Below the pieces are notes generated by a model. It saw only the letters and a program-made list of their open reading frames with translations, had not been told where the DNA came from and did no database searches. A stretch of 64,000 bases of DNA from NCBI GenBank assembly GCA_025594325.1, contig JANHCV010000001.1, forward strand, positions 558,001 through 622,000, read 5' to 3'. The stretch comes from Blastocladiella emersonii ATCC 22665 (Eukaryota > Blastocladiomycota > Blastocladiomycetes > Blastocladiales > Blastocladiaceae). This document shows positions 34,348-48,539 of the stretch, piece by piece. The position numbers were made by a program, and so were the translations under genes. Numbering within the stretch: the stretch's first letter is position 1; the number at the start of each line of letters is the position of its first letter.

Positions 34348-36767
34348 TCATCCCATCAACGGCCAATTGATCGGGCTCCTCGCTCGCTTCCCTCCATCCC
34401 CATCCCCGCCCTCCGCCGCTGGCGCGGGCGCAGGTGCCGTCGGGACCTGCGGGTGATGGTGCATCTGCTGCTGCTGCGCGGCGAGCTGCGGCAACCACAT
34501 CGCCGACGCGTCGAACGACGTGGGATCCGCCGCGAGCTGCCGCTGCGACCGGTACTTGCCCGCGCTCGCGCTCGCGCTCCCGCTCCCGCCGTTGTCAGCG
34601 AGCTGGGCGAGAATGTCCATGGGCGCCTGGCCGCTGCCGATGCGGTCGTTGGACAGCAGGTCCGCGAGCCCGCCGTCGCTGCTGTCCTCGAACTCGTCGT
34701 CAAAGTCCTCGGGGTCGTCGGTGAACATGGTGACGCCCGCGGAGGCGGCGGAGGCGGCCGCGGCGGCTTCGGCTTCCGCTGCAGCGGCGGCCGCGGCGAA
34801 CGAGAAGATGGACTGCCCCGCGGTCGATGCTGACGTTGGCGGGCCCATGGGGATCGAGCGGAGCGGGTGCTGCGGGTACTGCTGGTACTGCTGCTGTTGA
34901 TGCATCGGTGGCATCGGTGGCGGCTGCAGCGGCTGCACGACGTCCCACGCGGTGGTCCCGAGCCCAGGCCCGCTCTCGTTCTGCGTGAGGTACTCCATGA
35001 GCGAGATGTCCGGGAACACGGCCGACAGCGACCGTGTGGGCGGGAGGACGAGCGGGGCGCCGGAGGCGGACGCCGGGCCGGGGTCGAGCGACGCCGACGC
35101 GTTGGCCGACGACGAGGCTGCGGCGCTCGGCACCGTCAGCGGCGTCATGACGGCGGCGGTCGCCGCGTCGTAGGCCGCGAGCGGCGTCGCGGCGATCGTC
35201 ATGGGCGACATGACGGCAGCCATCGCGGCCGCGTTCGCAGCGTTGGCGATCGCGGCCGCGTTCGCCCAGGACGCCGCGTTCGCGGTCGCGGTCGCGGCCG
35301 GGTTGGCGGCGAGCAGGCTCGGGGTGAACATGGGCGACGCGAGCATGTTGGCGGCGATCTGGGCCTGCGCCTGCTGCTGGTGGTGGGTGACGAACTGCTG
35401 CGGCGCGAGCCCGCCGCTGTGCACGAGCATGGTGGGCGACTCGACGACCTGCATCCCGTTGAGCCCGAAGAAGGCGGGCGACGGCGCGGCGGCTGCGACG
35501 GGCCCCGTGGGCGCGGACCCGCCGTCGGCTGTCAGCTTGCGCTTCTTCGGGTTCGCAGCGCCGCCGGTGCTGCTCCCGTCGTCGTGCGCCGACAGGACGG
35601 GCCCGCCGAGCGCGCTGCGTGTGCGCGGGCTCGGGACCGCGGCGGCGACGGGCGACCCGAGACCCATGAGGTCAAAGGAGCGCGACGCCTGGAAGAAGGG
35701 CGAGGTGCCGGGGGCCGCGGGTATGAGCATCGGCGACATCCCCGGCGACTCGACGAACCCGCTTCCACCGTTACCGGTTGCAGACCCGGCAGCAGCGAAC
35801 AGGTTGGGCGGCGCCGTGTGGTGGGCGGTCGGGATGGGCGGCATGTTGGCGGGGCGCATGCGCGGGGTGGTGCGGCGGCCGAGCGCGGCGCCCGACGACC
35901 GCGTGCGGGTAGGGTTGACGCCGAGGATCGCGCCCGGGTGCGACGGCGGGAGCATCGCGCCGGGGTTCACCGAGGCGGCGAGTTGGGGGGAGAGGAAGGT
36001 GCCGGCGGACGTCAGGATGGGGTTCGACGTTGAAATAGAGGGAGAGAAGAGGTGGTCCGAAAAGTCGCCGAGCTGCGCGCCGACAGCGGCGGGAGCGGCG
36101 GTGGACTCGTCGTCGTCGAACGAGACGGACGAGGTTGGCCACGCAGCGGGCGACATGGCGGCGCCGCCGAGCAGGGCGAGCGGGCGGTCGGGGTTCGCGG
36201 AAGACGAGGACGTGGAGCCGACCGAGGTCGCGGGCGTTTGCTGCTTGACGATGCTGCTGGTCCCGGTTCGTCCGTCGCCGCCAAACTACGAATCCGCGAA
36301 CAGTGAGACGGCTGGTCCGCGCCGAGTCCCACACTCAGTAAACGTACATCGCGCGCGGTCTTGATATCGATAGCCGGCTGGTAATGCGTGGCGAAGCGGA
36401 GGAGCACGTCGTCGATGGCGTCGGCTGTCGAGAACTGGTGCAGGCGGCCGTTCGAGTCGAACATGACGATGGCGAGCTGGCAGTCGCACAGCGTGGCGAG
36501 CTCGTAGGCCTTCTTGTACAGGCCCTGGCGGCGCTTGAGCAGCGTGGCGCGGCGCACGCGGTCGTCGGCAATGGTCTCGATCCGCTGGCGGCGGCGCGAT
36601 GCACCCTTGGCGGTTGTGGCCGTGGCCGAGGTGGGCGACGGGCCGCCGCCGTCGTCGTCGTCCGAGTCGTGCGGGCCGTACAGCGCGGCCGACGACGAGA
36701 CGGTCAGCGGCGACGGGAGCGGCGAGGCCAGGCTGGCGCCGGCGGCGGCGTGGGAAACGACGCTCAT
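34348..36767 (-). CDS. MADS-box transcription factor, MEF2/Rlm1 type
   Basis: Exons 36767-36348 and 36285-34348 with a 62-nt intron, in phase, 785 aa. The MADS box is at about 58-115: RRRQRIETIADDRVRRATLL, then KRRQGLYKKAYELATLCDCQ and LAIVMFDSNGRLHQFST. The LCDC and FxSxxxLxQxST signatures are MEF2/Rlm1-like rather than SRF-like. It would bind A/T-rich CArG-like sites as a dimer in the nucleus. In fungi Rlm1 acts downstream of the cell-wall integrity MAP kinase; that link is by family only. The remaining 640 residues are low-complexity and rich in Ala, Pro, Ser and Gln, as in activation domains. Short SP/TP-type sites occur, and an acidic patch DDPEDFDDEFEDSSD lies near the end. Oddities: the box starts RRRQRIE rather than GRxKIxI, and the usual TFxKRK is ATLLKRR. 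Confidence 0.88.
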
Positions 36768-40381
<3,614 letters not shown>

Positions 40382-40596
40382 CGCGTGTCGCCGTCGCTCG
40401 TGATGATAATTACAGTTGCCTAGTTTCTAGCACACTCGCACCGAGTTGAGTTGAGGAGTAGTGGCTGAGCTCGCCCTCGGGTTGCGGCGCGCGGTGCGAG
40501 CTGTGGCACCTCCCCTCGTCTTCCGCCACGGGGCCCCGCGCACCGCTTCTCCTCTCAAATCCCGACTCTTTGAATGAAAACTCAATAGACAAAACC

Positions 40597-41087
40597 ATGA
40601 ACGCTGTACCCGCTGCTACGGCCACCGTCCCGCCGCCGCCGCCGTACCCGCGCGACCACCGCCTTGCCGGCAGCAGCAGCCACGACACGCTGGTCCCGCT
40701 CGCGCCCGCCGTCGCCGCCGGTTCCCTCGAGAAGACTGCGGACGCCGCGGCGACGCTCATCCCCGTCGGCCTCGAGTATGCGAGTGACAGCGACGTGAGC
40801 GACTCAGAAACCGCGCCGTGGGTCGGCGGGCGGCGGCGGGGACGCGGACGTGGGAGACGCGCGCGCGGCGGCGCCGGCGTGGCGTGGTACCGCGACCCGT
40901 GCAAGCTGACCAAGGAACGCACGCGCGGCGTTGTTGAGGGTGATGAGGCCTTGCTGACAGAGGAGTGTAGGCCGTGCTCGGATCCGTGGTCCTGCTGTGG
41001 ATCGCCAGCGTCATGTACCTCGTGCTCTCGTTTGCGCCCGCCGCTGCGCCGACGCCGCAGGCTGGTCCTGCTGCCGGCAGCGCGTGA
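40597..41087 (+). CDS. Small tail-anchored membrane protein
   Basis: Proposed exons 40597-40929 and 40971-41087, giving 149 aa. The first ATG is at 40597; the frame upstream of it begins with TTG. The N-terminal 60 residues are Pro/Ala-rich. An acidic patch (SDSDVSDSE) and an Arg/Gly run (GGRRRGRGRGRR) follow, then WYRDPCKLTKERTRG. Removing a 41-nt GT...TAG intron then gives AVLGSVVLLWIASVMYLVLS, a clear single transmembrane helix, and a short Ala/Pro tail. Without splicing the frame continues to 41145 with a Cys/Arg-rich sequence and no membrane helix, which is less convincing. The intron is shorter than its neighbours and lacks the GTACG donor. Function unknown; topology suggests a tail anchor with a cytosolic N-terminus. 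Confidence 0.55.
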
Positions 41088-41273
41088 GCGGTGGATTGCG
41101 CTACTTGAAGAATATAGACACCATAGAGACTTCATCGCGGACTGAGCGTTTCGCGAGGGGAGGGAGACGGACGGGCAGCGACGCGCTCGTGGCCGGCTGT
41201 CTCCGTGTGGCTCAGCCTCTCCGCTGCTTTCCACCTTGAACCTCAACCAGCGCTCGCCGCACAACGTAACTCG

Positions 41274-42314
41274 ATGCATCTTCCACCCTCGGCCACGCGC
41301 GCCGCTGCCGCCGCCGCAGCAACGACAACACGGTGGCGCCCGCGCGCGCTCGTGCAGACGGCCATCACGAGCCCGTCGAACCCGACCGTCAAGCACCTCG
41401 CGAGCCTCGTCTCGAGCAAGCCGTACCGCCTCGAGCACGAGCAGCTCGTCGTCTTCGGCCGTTCCGCCATCAGCGACCTCGCGCGGCACGCCGGGATCAT
41501 CGTCGTCGCGACGTTCGGGTCCGGCCCGACCGCGGGCATCTCGCTCCCGGCCTCGCGCCGGCTACACCCGCCGCACACGCAGATCTCACGCGAGGTCGCG
41601 CGCAAGATCGCGGGCACGGCGAGCGCGACGGCCGAGACGCTCGCGCTCGTTGACTTCCCCGCGTGGGCGTCGTCACGCTCGGCTTCAACGCCGGCGCACG
41701 AGTGGCTCGCGGCGCACCTCCCGCCAACCGCACCGCGCCTGCTCGTGCTCAACGGGCTGCAGGACCCGGGCAACGTCGGCACGCTGTTCCGCACCGCGTC
41801 GGCCTTCGGCTGGCACGCCGTCGCGCTGACGGGCGCCGCGGCCGTCGACCCGTGGAACGATAAGGTCATGCGCGCGGCCAAGGCGACCGCGCTCGTTGTC
41901 CCGTGGCGCCGGCTCGATGACGGAGGCGAGGGGAAGGGGTGGGACGGCGTCGCGGAATGGTGCCGCCGCCAGTCGCGCGCGCCGAGGGTGTGGATCGCGG
42001 ACACGGTCGTGGACGCAGCAGCGGCAGAAGCACCAGTACCGTCCGAGGAAGCCCCGCCAACCGTCCTGATCCTCAGCGGCGAGGCGCACGGCGTCATGGG
42101 GAACCCGATCCCCGTCAGCGCGCTGGTCAATGCGGGCGCCGAGGTGCGCCGCGTCGCGGTACCGATGCCCGGCGGTGTCGCCGACAGCCTCAACGTGGCC
42201 ATGGCCGGCAGCGTGCTCATGTGGGAGCTCTCGGTCCGCGGTAACGACGGGCTGCGGGTGTCCGAGGCGGCGGCGCCAGCGCCAGCGGTGACGATCTCAG
42301 AGCAGCAGCAATAG
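41274..42314 (+). CDS. TrmH/SpoU-family RNA 2'-O-methyltransferase (MRM3-like)
   Basis: Intronless, 346 aa from the ATG at 41274. The SPOUT motifs are complete: motif 1 NGLQDPGNVGTLFRTASAFG (about 160), motif 2 LILSGEAHGV (about 264), motif 3 VPMPGGVADSLNVAMAGSVL (about 300). The knot binds SAM, and the motif 1 Arg (in FRTA) is catalytic in the family. An N-terminal substrate-binding part precedes it (SPSNPTVKHLASLVSSKPYR). VDPWNDKVMRAAKA resembles mitochondrial MRM3/RNMTL1 and plastid SpoU enzymes, which methylate the large-subunit rRNA A-loop. The first 25 residues are Ala/Arg/Thr-rich without acidic residues, consistent with mitochondrial import. A decayed copy with an internal deletion lies at 49940-50615. 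Confidence 0.88.
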   Translation: MHLPPSATRAAAAAAATTTRWRPRALVQTAITSPSNPTVKHLASLVSSKPYRLEHEQLVVFGRSAISDLARHAGIIVVATFGSGPTAGISLPASRRLHPPHTQISREVARKIAGTASATAETLALVDFPAWASSRSASTPAHEWLAAHLPPTAPRLLVLNGLQDPGNVGTLFRTASAFGWHAVALTGAAAVDPWNDKVMRAAKATALVVPWRRLDDGGEGKGWDGVAEWCRRQSRAPRVWIADTVVDAAAAEAPVPSEEAPPTVLILSGEAHGVMGNPIPVSALVNAGAEVRRVAVPMPGGVADSLNVAMAGSVLMWELSVRGNDGLRVSEAAAPAPAVTISEQQQ

Positions 42315-42535
42315 ACAGCTGGTTCAACAAGCGAGAGAGGACCCCGTTGAGGTCGGAGAGAGCTCACGTTCAGAGTGAGAAACTGGGCGGGCGACCAATG
42401 GTGATCTGCACAGCGACTCTCGCCCTGACTCAAAGACGGTCGGAAGTCGGCGTTCCAAAGTGCAATTGAGTGTCCATTGAGCGGTCAGAGTCTGGTTCAA
42501 GGATGGAGGGAGGGAGAGAGGGAGGAAGGGAGGGG

Positions 42536-43725
42536 TCACCGCCGCCGCTGGCGCAACATCATGCGGGACCAGCCGTTGATCGACACCGCCTCGCCGCCCC
42601 ACCGCGGGATCAGCACGACCTGGACGCCGCGCCGGGAACGTGCATGACGTGCGTCATGTTCTCGAGCCCCGCATCCAGCGCCGGGGTCACGAGGAGCGTC
42701 ACGGGCGCGGGCGACACCGCTGGCATTGCGGCAGCCGCGGCGATGAGGAGATGGCACGCATGGCGCGTGGCATTGAGCGGCAGGCGGAGCGTGTTGTCGT
42801 TGGCGAGGAGCGCATTGCGGGACCGAGCGCGGCGCACGTCGGCGCGTCTGCGCCGTCGGGGTCCGCCGCGTCCAGGAGGACGGCCGCGAGCGGGCCGAGG
42901 TTGTCGGCCGCGGTGCACGGCGGGTAGGAGGAGGGAGCGGCCCGCCTGCGTAGCCCGCGTCGTCTGCGTCGTCTACACGGCCGCGGGGATGTCAGTGCCC
43001 GAGTGATCAGCGTCCGTATCACGGTGGGCGGCGCGGCAGCGAGCGGCGCGGCCGAGTGGGATGACCGCGATCCAGTCCGGAGCCGGCGACGGCTCCTCGC
43101 CAAGCGGCGGCGGCGGAGGCGGGGGCAGCTGGTAGACGGGCAGCTGCGGGTGCGAGATCTCGGTGGGCGGCGCGCGGAGCGGGCTGGACGCGGCGGGGCG
43201 GTCGTACTGCGTGACGAGCGGGTCGATCTCCTCGTAGGTCAGCGACAGCCACGCATAGCCGAGCAGCTCGGTGTCGTTATCGCTGTCCTCGCCGACGGCG
43301 TCGTCGTCGGAACGCGAGGCGTGGTGGTCGCGGCGGCGCCACTCGATGCGCATCGGGAAGTAGATGTGGGGCAAGGGCCAGATATCGACGACCTCGTCCT
43401 TGCGCCCGGAGGGAAGAACCATGTCGTGGATGACCTTGGACGCGTGGCGGCCGAGGATGGTGACGTGGACGGCGAAGCCCGCGAGGTTGGTGAAGCGGAG
43501 CACGGTGTGGGTCACAAAGTTGGCGGGCGGCGGCTCGACGAGGAGGGCGATGCCGGGATACTCGTCGAGGGCGCGCGGCGGGCCAAACGCGGCGTAGTAG
43601 GTGGTGTCGAGCATGCTGCGGAGCGGCATCAGCGGCACGGCCCAGGGCTCTCCGGGGCGGGCGGGGCGGGTGCCGTCCGGGGTGTAGGTGAGGACCTCGA
43701 AGTAGTGGTCGCCGTAGCGGGCCAT
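42536..43725 (-). CDS. Hypothetical protein, 3' structure uncertain
   Basis: A convincing first exon runs from the ATG at 43725 to about 43023 (234 aa): MARYGDHYFEVLTYTPDGTR, then FVTHTVLRFTNLAGFAVHVT and VVDIWPLPHIYFPMRIEWRR, an acidic run, and a Pro-rich stretch (LPPPPPPPLGEE). A GTGAT...TAG intron (42973-43022) is possible. Downstream, several minus-strand blocks look coding (LGPLAAVLLDAADPDGADAP, LLANDNTLRLPLNATRHACH, VVLIPRWGGEAVSINGWSRM) but lie in different frames, so the last exons, or a separate gene, are unresolved. The beta-rich core faintly recalls VHL-type beta domains; I would not assign it. Convergent with the methyltransferase gene. Confidence 0.55.
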
Positions 43726-44097
43726 GCTGCGACTGCGACTGCGACTGCGTGTGTGCGAGCAGGGCGGCGTGCGAGGAGTTGCGGGCGCCACGGGTGGATG
43801 GGCGGCGGCGGGGAGCGGGGGGAGGAGCAGGGGAGGAGAGAGCGCCGGCCGCGACGAGCGAGCAAACGCGACTCTGCGAAATCCGAACGCGCGTGCTCGT
43901 TTCGCCTCGTTTCGGGTAAATTTGGCGGCCCGTGCGACCCACGCGACTCTGAAACACGCCGCGTCGCGCCTCTTCCACCTCCGCCCTCCTCCCTGGGACC
44001 ACACTCAGCAACTGCTCGGAGCCGAACAAATAGCCCATCTAGGTCCGCTCATCCACTGCCCGATCCGCTCAGCTTCGCCTGGAGCACCGCGCCAATT
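43726..44097. other. Intergenic
   Basis: 372 bp upstream of the previous gene; no gene or RNA signal seen. It marks the end of the compact core. Confidence 0.4.
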
Positions 44098-45115
44098 CTC
44101 AGCTGTAGCTTTAGCGAAGCTGAGTTTCTGTTTGAGCAAATTGAAGCTATTTCAGAGACATCAACCACTCGTGATGGCGCGCGTCAGCAAGCGCGCGATT
44201 CAGGATGACGGCCAGCCCATCATCGTCGCAGCGCTCAGCAAGGTGCTTGGCCGCTCTCGCAATCTGCATGTCGTCATCGTCGGCGGAGGCGGCGGCGGCG
44301 GCGTCCGGATCATCCGACGAATCAGTGAAGTCCCCTCTCACCGCGGCACACCGCTTCTGACCCTCCTGGTGCACGTCAGCAACCCGGCAACCATCGCCGC
44401 CGCGCACCTGGTCTCAGCCTTCTCAACCACAGCTTCCTTGGTCTTGAATGGTGCCGCCAACGCAGCCTCGTATCATTTTGACGAGGAAGATCGCATACTT
44501 GGTGTTGTCACGACCAAAGTGGCATACGCCCGTACCGCGTGCTGCGCAGGCGCCGTGACAACAAGGGGGCGCAGGCCGGCGGGTTCATTGACTGAGACTT
44601 GTGGATCAAGACATGGACGGATGTTAGAGAATATGGCGCTGCGGGCGAGCCGCGCTCGGGCACGCGACGTACCGCACTGGCTTCGCAGCGGAACGGGTGC
44701 GTGAGTCGACTGGTTCTTTGACCGAGTCTCGTGAACCGACACCATTGCCAAGTGCTCGATAAACTGACGCTGCGTGTGAGCCGCGCTCGGAAACAAGTCG
44801 GCGTAGGCTGCCTGCGACCTTGGCCGCAAGGGTCGCTCCCGCTGATCGATTTCGCCAACTGGCACGAAATCTCGGGCCGCTAGAGCGACATGTTTGAGTT
44901 CAGCCTCATATTCGACCATTGGTCACGGATTTGAGTGCTCTTTCAATTGAGTAACGCGATTCTCTGCTTCATGGCGCTCATGTCCGTGACACGTTGGCCT
45001 TGGTCGCGTGCCCGCCACGCGCGTCGAACCTGCGCCGTTGCTCTCATCATCCTCACAACAGACTAATGCTACAGCTGAGATCCAAGCGTGTGCGCAGCAC
45101 ACACACCTAGTGGTG
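44098..45115. repeat. Duplicated unit D1 with degenerate LRR-like gene
   Basis: Matches 55985-56790 in the same orientation with many substitutions and indels. Shared blocks are DDGQPIIVAALSKVL (plus strand) and, on the minus strand, FVPVGEIDQRERPLRP against FVPVGEINERERPLRP. The first 70 bp (AGCTGTAGCT...GAAGCTAT) also recur at about 52099-52155. The plus-strand blocks with asparagine/leucine spacing (ALSKHLYRNLYTLNL in D2) suggest a leucine-rich-repeat gene. Neither copy has a continuous frame, so both are probably pseudogenes. Confidence 0.55.
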
Positions 45116-45253
45116 CTGCAACGATATGGCGTTCGGTTCGTGGCGTGCTGGTTCCGCGGTAGGGCGGCTTTGATGAGGTGGAGTTCGTGAGTTGCACAAA
45201 ACGCGACCCACTCCTCGTCCAGCTCCTCTCTCTCTTCCCGTCACCCTATACCC

Positions 45254-46239
45254 ATGACCCGTGCCCATGTAAGTTTATGAACTTGCTGCAACTATTTGTT
45301 TAAAGCTATCTATTCCCGAAGTCCTCGAAAAGATCCTCGTCCACGCGGTCCGGCTCCACCTCCACGACAAACTGAACGACTTGCGCGGCCTCGCGCAGTA
45401 TGCCCGCGTCACTTTGCATGGACAATGTCCCGCTGTTCTTCGTGCCATCTTGCATGGAACGCCCAAACTTTCCGTGTAAGCGGCTAGCGCGCGAGACGAC
45501 TTTGTTGTGCTCAATACTTAGATCCGTTCACGTCTTCCTATCAAGGATGCGACCATTTCCACCGCCATCACGTCGGCCGCTAATAACCGCCAGCTGCGAA
45601 CCCTTGAGTGGTGGCGCGACTGTGGACTCCCCTTAACGTGTCCTCAAGACCTGGGTTGTGATGCTACCTGGCTTCTGTTTAACAGCGGCGATGAAGGTGA
45701 TCTGTGCTCCTTTGTAAACGCAGTTGTGCCTCCCATGGTTTTTGTTATTGAACGTGGGTTCACCTCGTGTCTCGACTTTATGCACCGTGCCATTGACGAC
45801 GCCGGAATCCAGGCCATCAACAACGCGCTTGCCAAGGATCCGCTGCTAGCTATCGCGTCGGCTACTTTCGACGTGTCAACTCTTGACATACCTGCGTCTT
45901 CCCACCTCTCTTCAATCGTTAAACTTGGACGCGTACTGGTTCCAGCATGACGGTTTGGCCGCGTACGATGATTCGTGGTCGTGGCCACCCCAGCTTATCT
46001 CCCTTCGCATCACGCGGTGCACACTCGGCTCCAAGTCTCATCCTCTTGTCGACCCTCTGCTGCTACGCAAATTACTTCCCACGCTGACCAAGCTTTCGCT
46101 CACCTACTGTTCCTTTGATGGCGAAGACGGATTTCTCGAACTGGCGCGGTACATCCCGCCCACGGTGCATTCTCTGACGCTTGCAAAGATTGGCTTGACA
46201 GGAAAACAGCTTCCCCGCCTGTTTAATCTGCAGAGCTGA
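45254..46239 (+). pseudogene. LRR/F-box-like gene, frame broken
   Basis: A start (MTRAH, 45254-45268), a 37-nt intron and LSIPEVLEKILVHAVRLHLH (from 45306) resemble the opening of fungal F-box/LRR proteins. After a GTAAG...TAG gap (45476-45521) comes DATISTAITSAANNRQLRTL, then MVFVIERGFTSCLDFMHRAI. From about 45885 another frame carries clear leucine-rich spacing: LPTSLQSLNLDAYWFQHDGL, LRKLLPTLTKLSLTYCSFDG and PPTVHSLTLAKIGLTGKQLP. The exon 2/3 splice is one base out of phase and the frame changes again near 45900. So either the gene is broken or the sequence has errors. Confidence 0.5.
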
Positions 46240-46830
46240 GCGAACCCTTGGCCAGTGAGTTCCGTCCCAATGAGGGTCAGAGAACGGATTGTCGACGGCA
46301 TGCACTGGATAGACGAGTTTGAGTGCTCCGGCGTCACCAAGCGAGCATTTGAGCAACGTGAGCTTGGTCACGGTCGGCGGAAGCTTACGGAGAAGACCGC
46401 GCGTCGCCAAGTGGATTAGACAGCGAGTAGTCCGAGATCTCGAGGATAGACAGTTGAGCGGGCCACGACCAGCTCGCCGAGTAGTACGGCGACAGGCCCT
46501 GGCGCGGGAACCATTCAGCGGCGAGCTCGAGTTTCCGGATCGAGTCGGGAATGCGCAGCGCCATGAACCGCTGAGCGTCGATAGTGCAGTCCAAAGAACG
46601 AAACCACCTCAATGGCCCGAGGTGCTCGAGACATTGCGTCGTTGAGGATACAGACCCCCTCGTTTCGTTGGTCAACAACAATGCCGAGGAATTCGGTCGC
46701 GTTGCCTGCAAGCTACACGCCAGGCGAAAGTGGCTGAACAAACCGCTTGGCGGCGAAATCGACAAGCCAAGGAAGAATTGCGACAAAGGCGTCGATTCGC
46801 TGGATCCAGCGTTTCTCCATCCAATCCGAG
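46238..46830 (-). pseudogene. Second LRR-like copy, tail-to-tail with the first
   Basis: The minus strand gives PDSIRKLELAAEWFPRQGLS and SASWSWPAQLSILEI, close to LQSLNLDAYWFQHDGLAAYD and DSWSWPPQLISLRI of the plus-strand copy. It then gives KLPPTVTKLTLLKCSLGDAG and PSTIRSLTLIGTELTGQGFA. These blocks occupy three different frames in sequence, so the copy is dead. The two copies meet near 46235 as an imperfect inverted repeat. Confidence 0.5.
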
Positions 46831-47631
46831 CGTTTGAAGCGGGGTCCTCGCCCGCGCATGAAGTCTCCCGTCGTAATTGCCATTGACCGGGTTTCCCGCG
46901 CAGAACACTGCAAAAGTCTGTCTCCTTGGCTCCGGACCCGCCGGTCGTCAGGACTCGCCAAAGTGAGGGCAGCGCAATTATTGTGCACACACGGGTACAC
47001 GATGAGGTCGCACGCGTCACGTACAGCATCAACGAGCGTGCGAGAAAGCGGGATCAGTTTGCACCCGGGCCTGCAGAATCACCGTTGCAAAAGTCGGCAA
47101 ACGCACACCCGAGAAGGATTACGGGCGCGAGACAAGGACACGCGCTTGCCAACCGAGATGCTGAGGCAATCCGGCGACGACCACCACCTGCGTGAGCATC
47201 TCGGCAAGTGCCTGGTCAAGAGCACAAGTCGGATTCAGGAATGCACAAAGAGAAGAAGCTGATTTCACAGTTTTACCGGTCTCTGACGAGCTGAAAACAA
47301 CGGGCGAGGCATGATGATGCCTGGCGAGCAGGTCGATGAGAGCAGAGCGACCGACCGCTTACTCCACTTTGAGGACGTGAGCATAATACAAGAAGAGGGA
47401 GGTCATTCGACGTCCAAGGCAGCTAATGCATGTAGTTACATACGCGGCAAAGCCGCTATGGTCATGGATTGCGTTCAAGACGCAGGGGAAGCGAGCGAGC
47501 TCGGCTCCCAGCTCCGGCTCTGGTGCGCCGCCGCGGATCATGTAAGCCACAGCCACGTGACGGCGGATCGAGATGAAAGTCGCGTCCGCGGGCAACCAAA
47601 ACCCACCCTGCCTGTCGCCGTGTCCCCGACT

Positions 47632-47700
47632 CTGTTCTTGACTGTTCTTGACTGTTCTTGACTGTTCTTGACTGTTCTTGACTGTTCTTGACTGTTCTTG
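47632..47700. repeat. 10-bp minisatellite (ACTGTTCTTG), about 7 units
   Basis: Six perfect ACTGTTCTTG units (47641-47700) preceded by a nearly complete seventh. The units are identical, implying recent slippage. No coding role seen. Confidence 0.95.
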
Positions 47701-48539
47701 AGCGACGCAGGTGGTCACGTCACGTCGCGACGTGTGAGGCGTCGTTTCGCACCAACAGGAATGAATGGCTGGGTGGGCTCGCTCATACATCGTCTGGAAT
47801 GAAATCATAATTCTCGCGACACAAATCGTACAATGGGCGAGCAAATACAAGAGGGGGCGGGAAGAAAAAAAAAAGGGAAGGAATTGGCCGCATTTCGGAG
47901 GGCTAAGTCGGATTGCGCGCTGCTTCTTACCACACAGGAGTCGTCGTCAAGGAGCCAAGGAATAGGAATCGAACTCGGCCCCACACACAACAACCCCATA
48001 CCGCGCCGTCCAACACCCTCACTAATCTGCAGGCATACGCTCAGTCCCGGCAAGAGCCTAGTGCTGCTGCCCCCCAACGAAGATCTATCGCGCAAAGAAA
48101 TCCAAGTCTCTTCTCCGCACTCTGGTCTGGCCTGGCCGGTGGTGCGGTGGAGGTGGTGGCGCAGCCGGGGTGGGGGCGCGCGCAAAAGTGGGAGACGACG
48201 CGTCACTGACCGACAACGAACTGACGACCGCTCTGGCCTCCTCCTTCGCCTCTAGCACTCTTCAATTCCGGCTCCGTATTGAGCGTCCGATTTTCCAAAT
48301 CTATGCATTGCTTCTTAGCTTCACGTGCATCTCATCATGCTATCCCTGCATTGGGAAATGGGGCCCCCCAATTTCCCAATGTGGGTTATCAGTAACCAAC
48401 CAAATTGGATACAGTTCAAGTCAAACAACGAGCAGGTGGGAGGAAGCAGACGGCCACAACCACCGCGCCAGCGCAGGAACCCATGAGCCAGCCCGTGAGC
48501 CTGATTCGTTGACCTTTTCGACCTCCCACTATTTCCCTT
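47701..48539. other. Intergenic, no supportable gene
   Basis: Purine-rich runs near 47850-47885; no coding or RNA signal recognised. Confidence 0.5.

Noticed and set aside
47945-48000. Reverse complement of ATCGAACTCGG, like a tRNA B box
   Set aside because: No matching A box or cloverleaf pairing within 60-80 nt.
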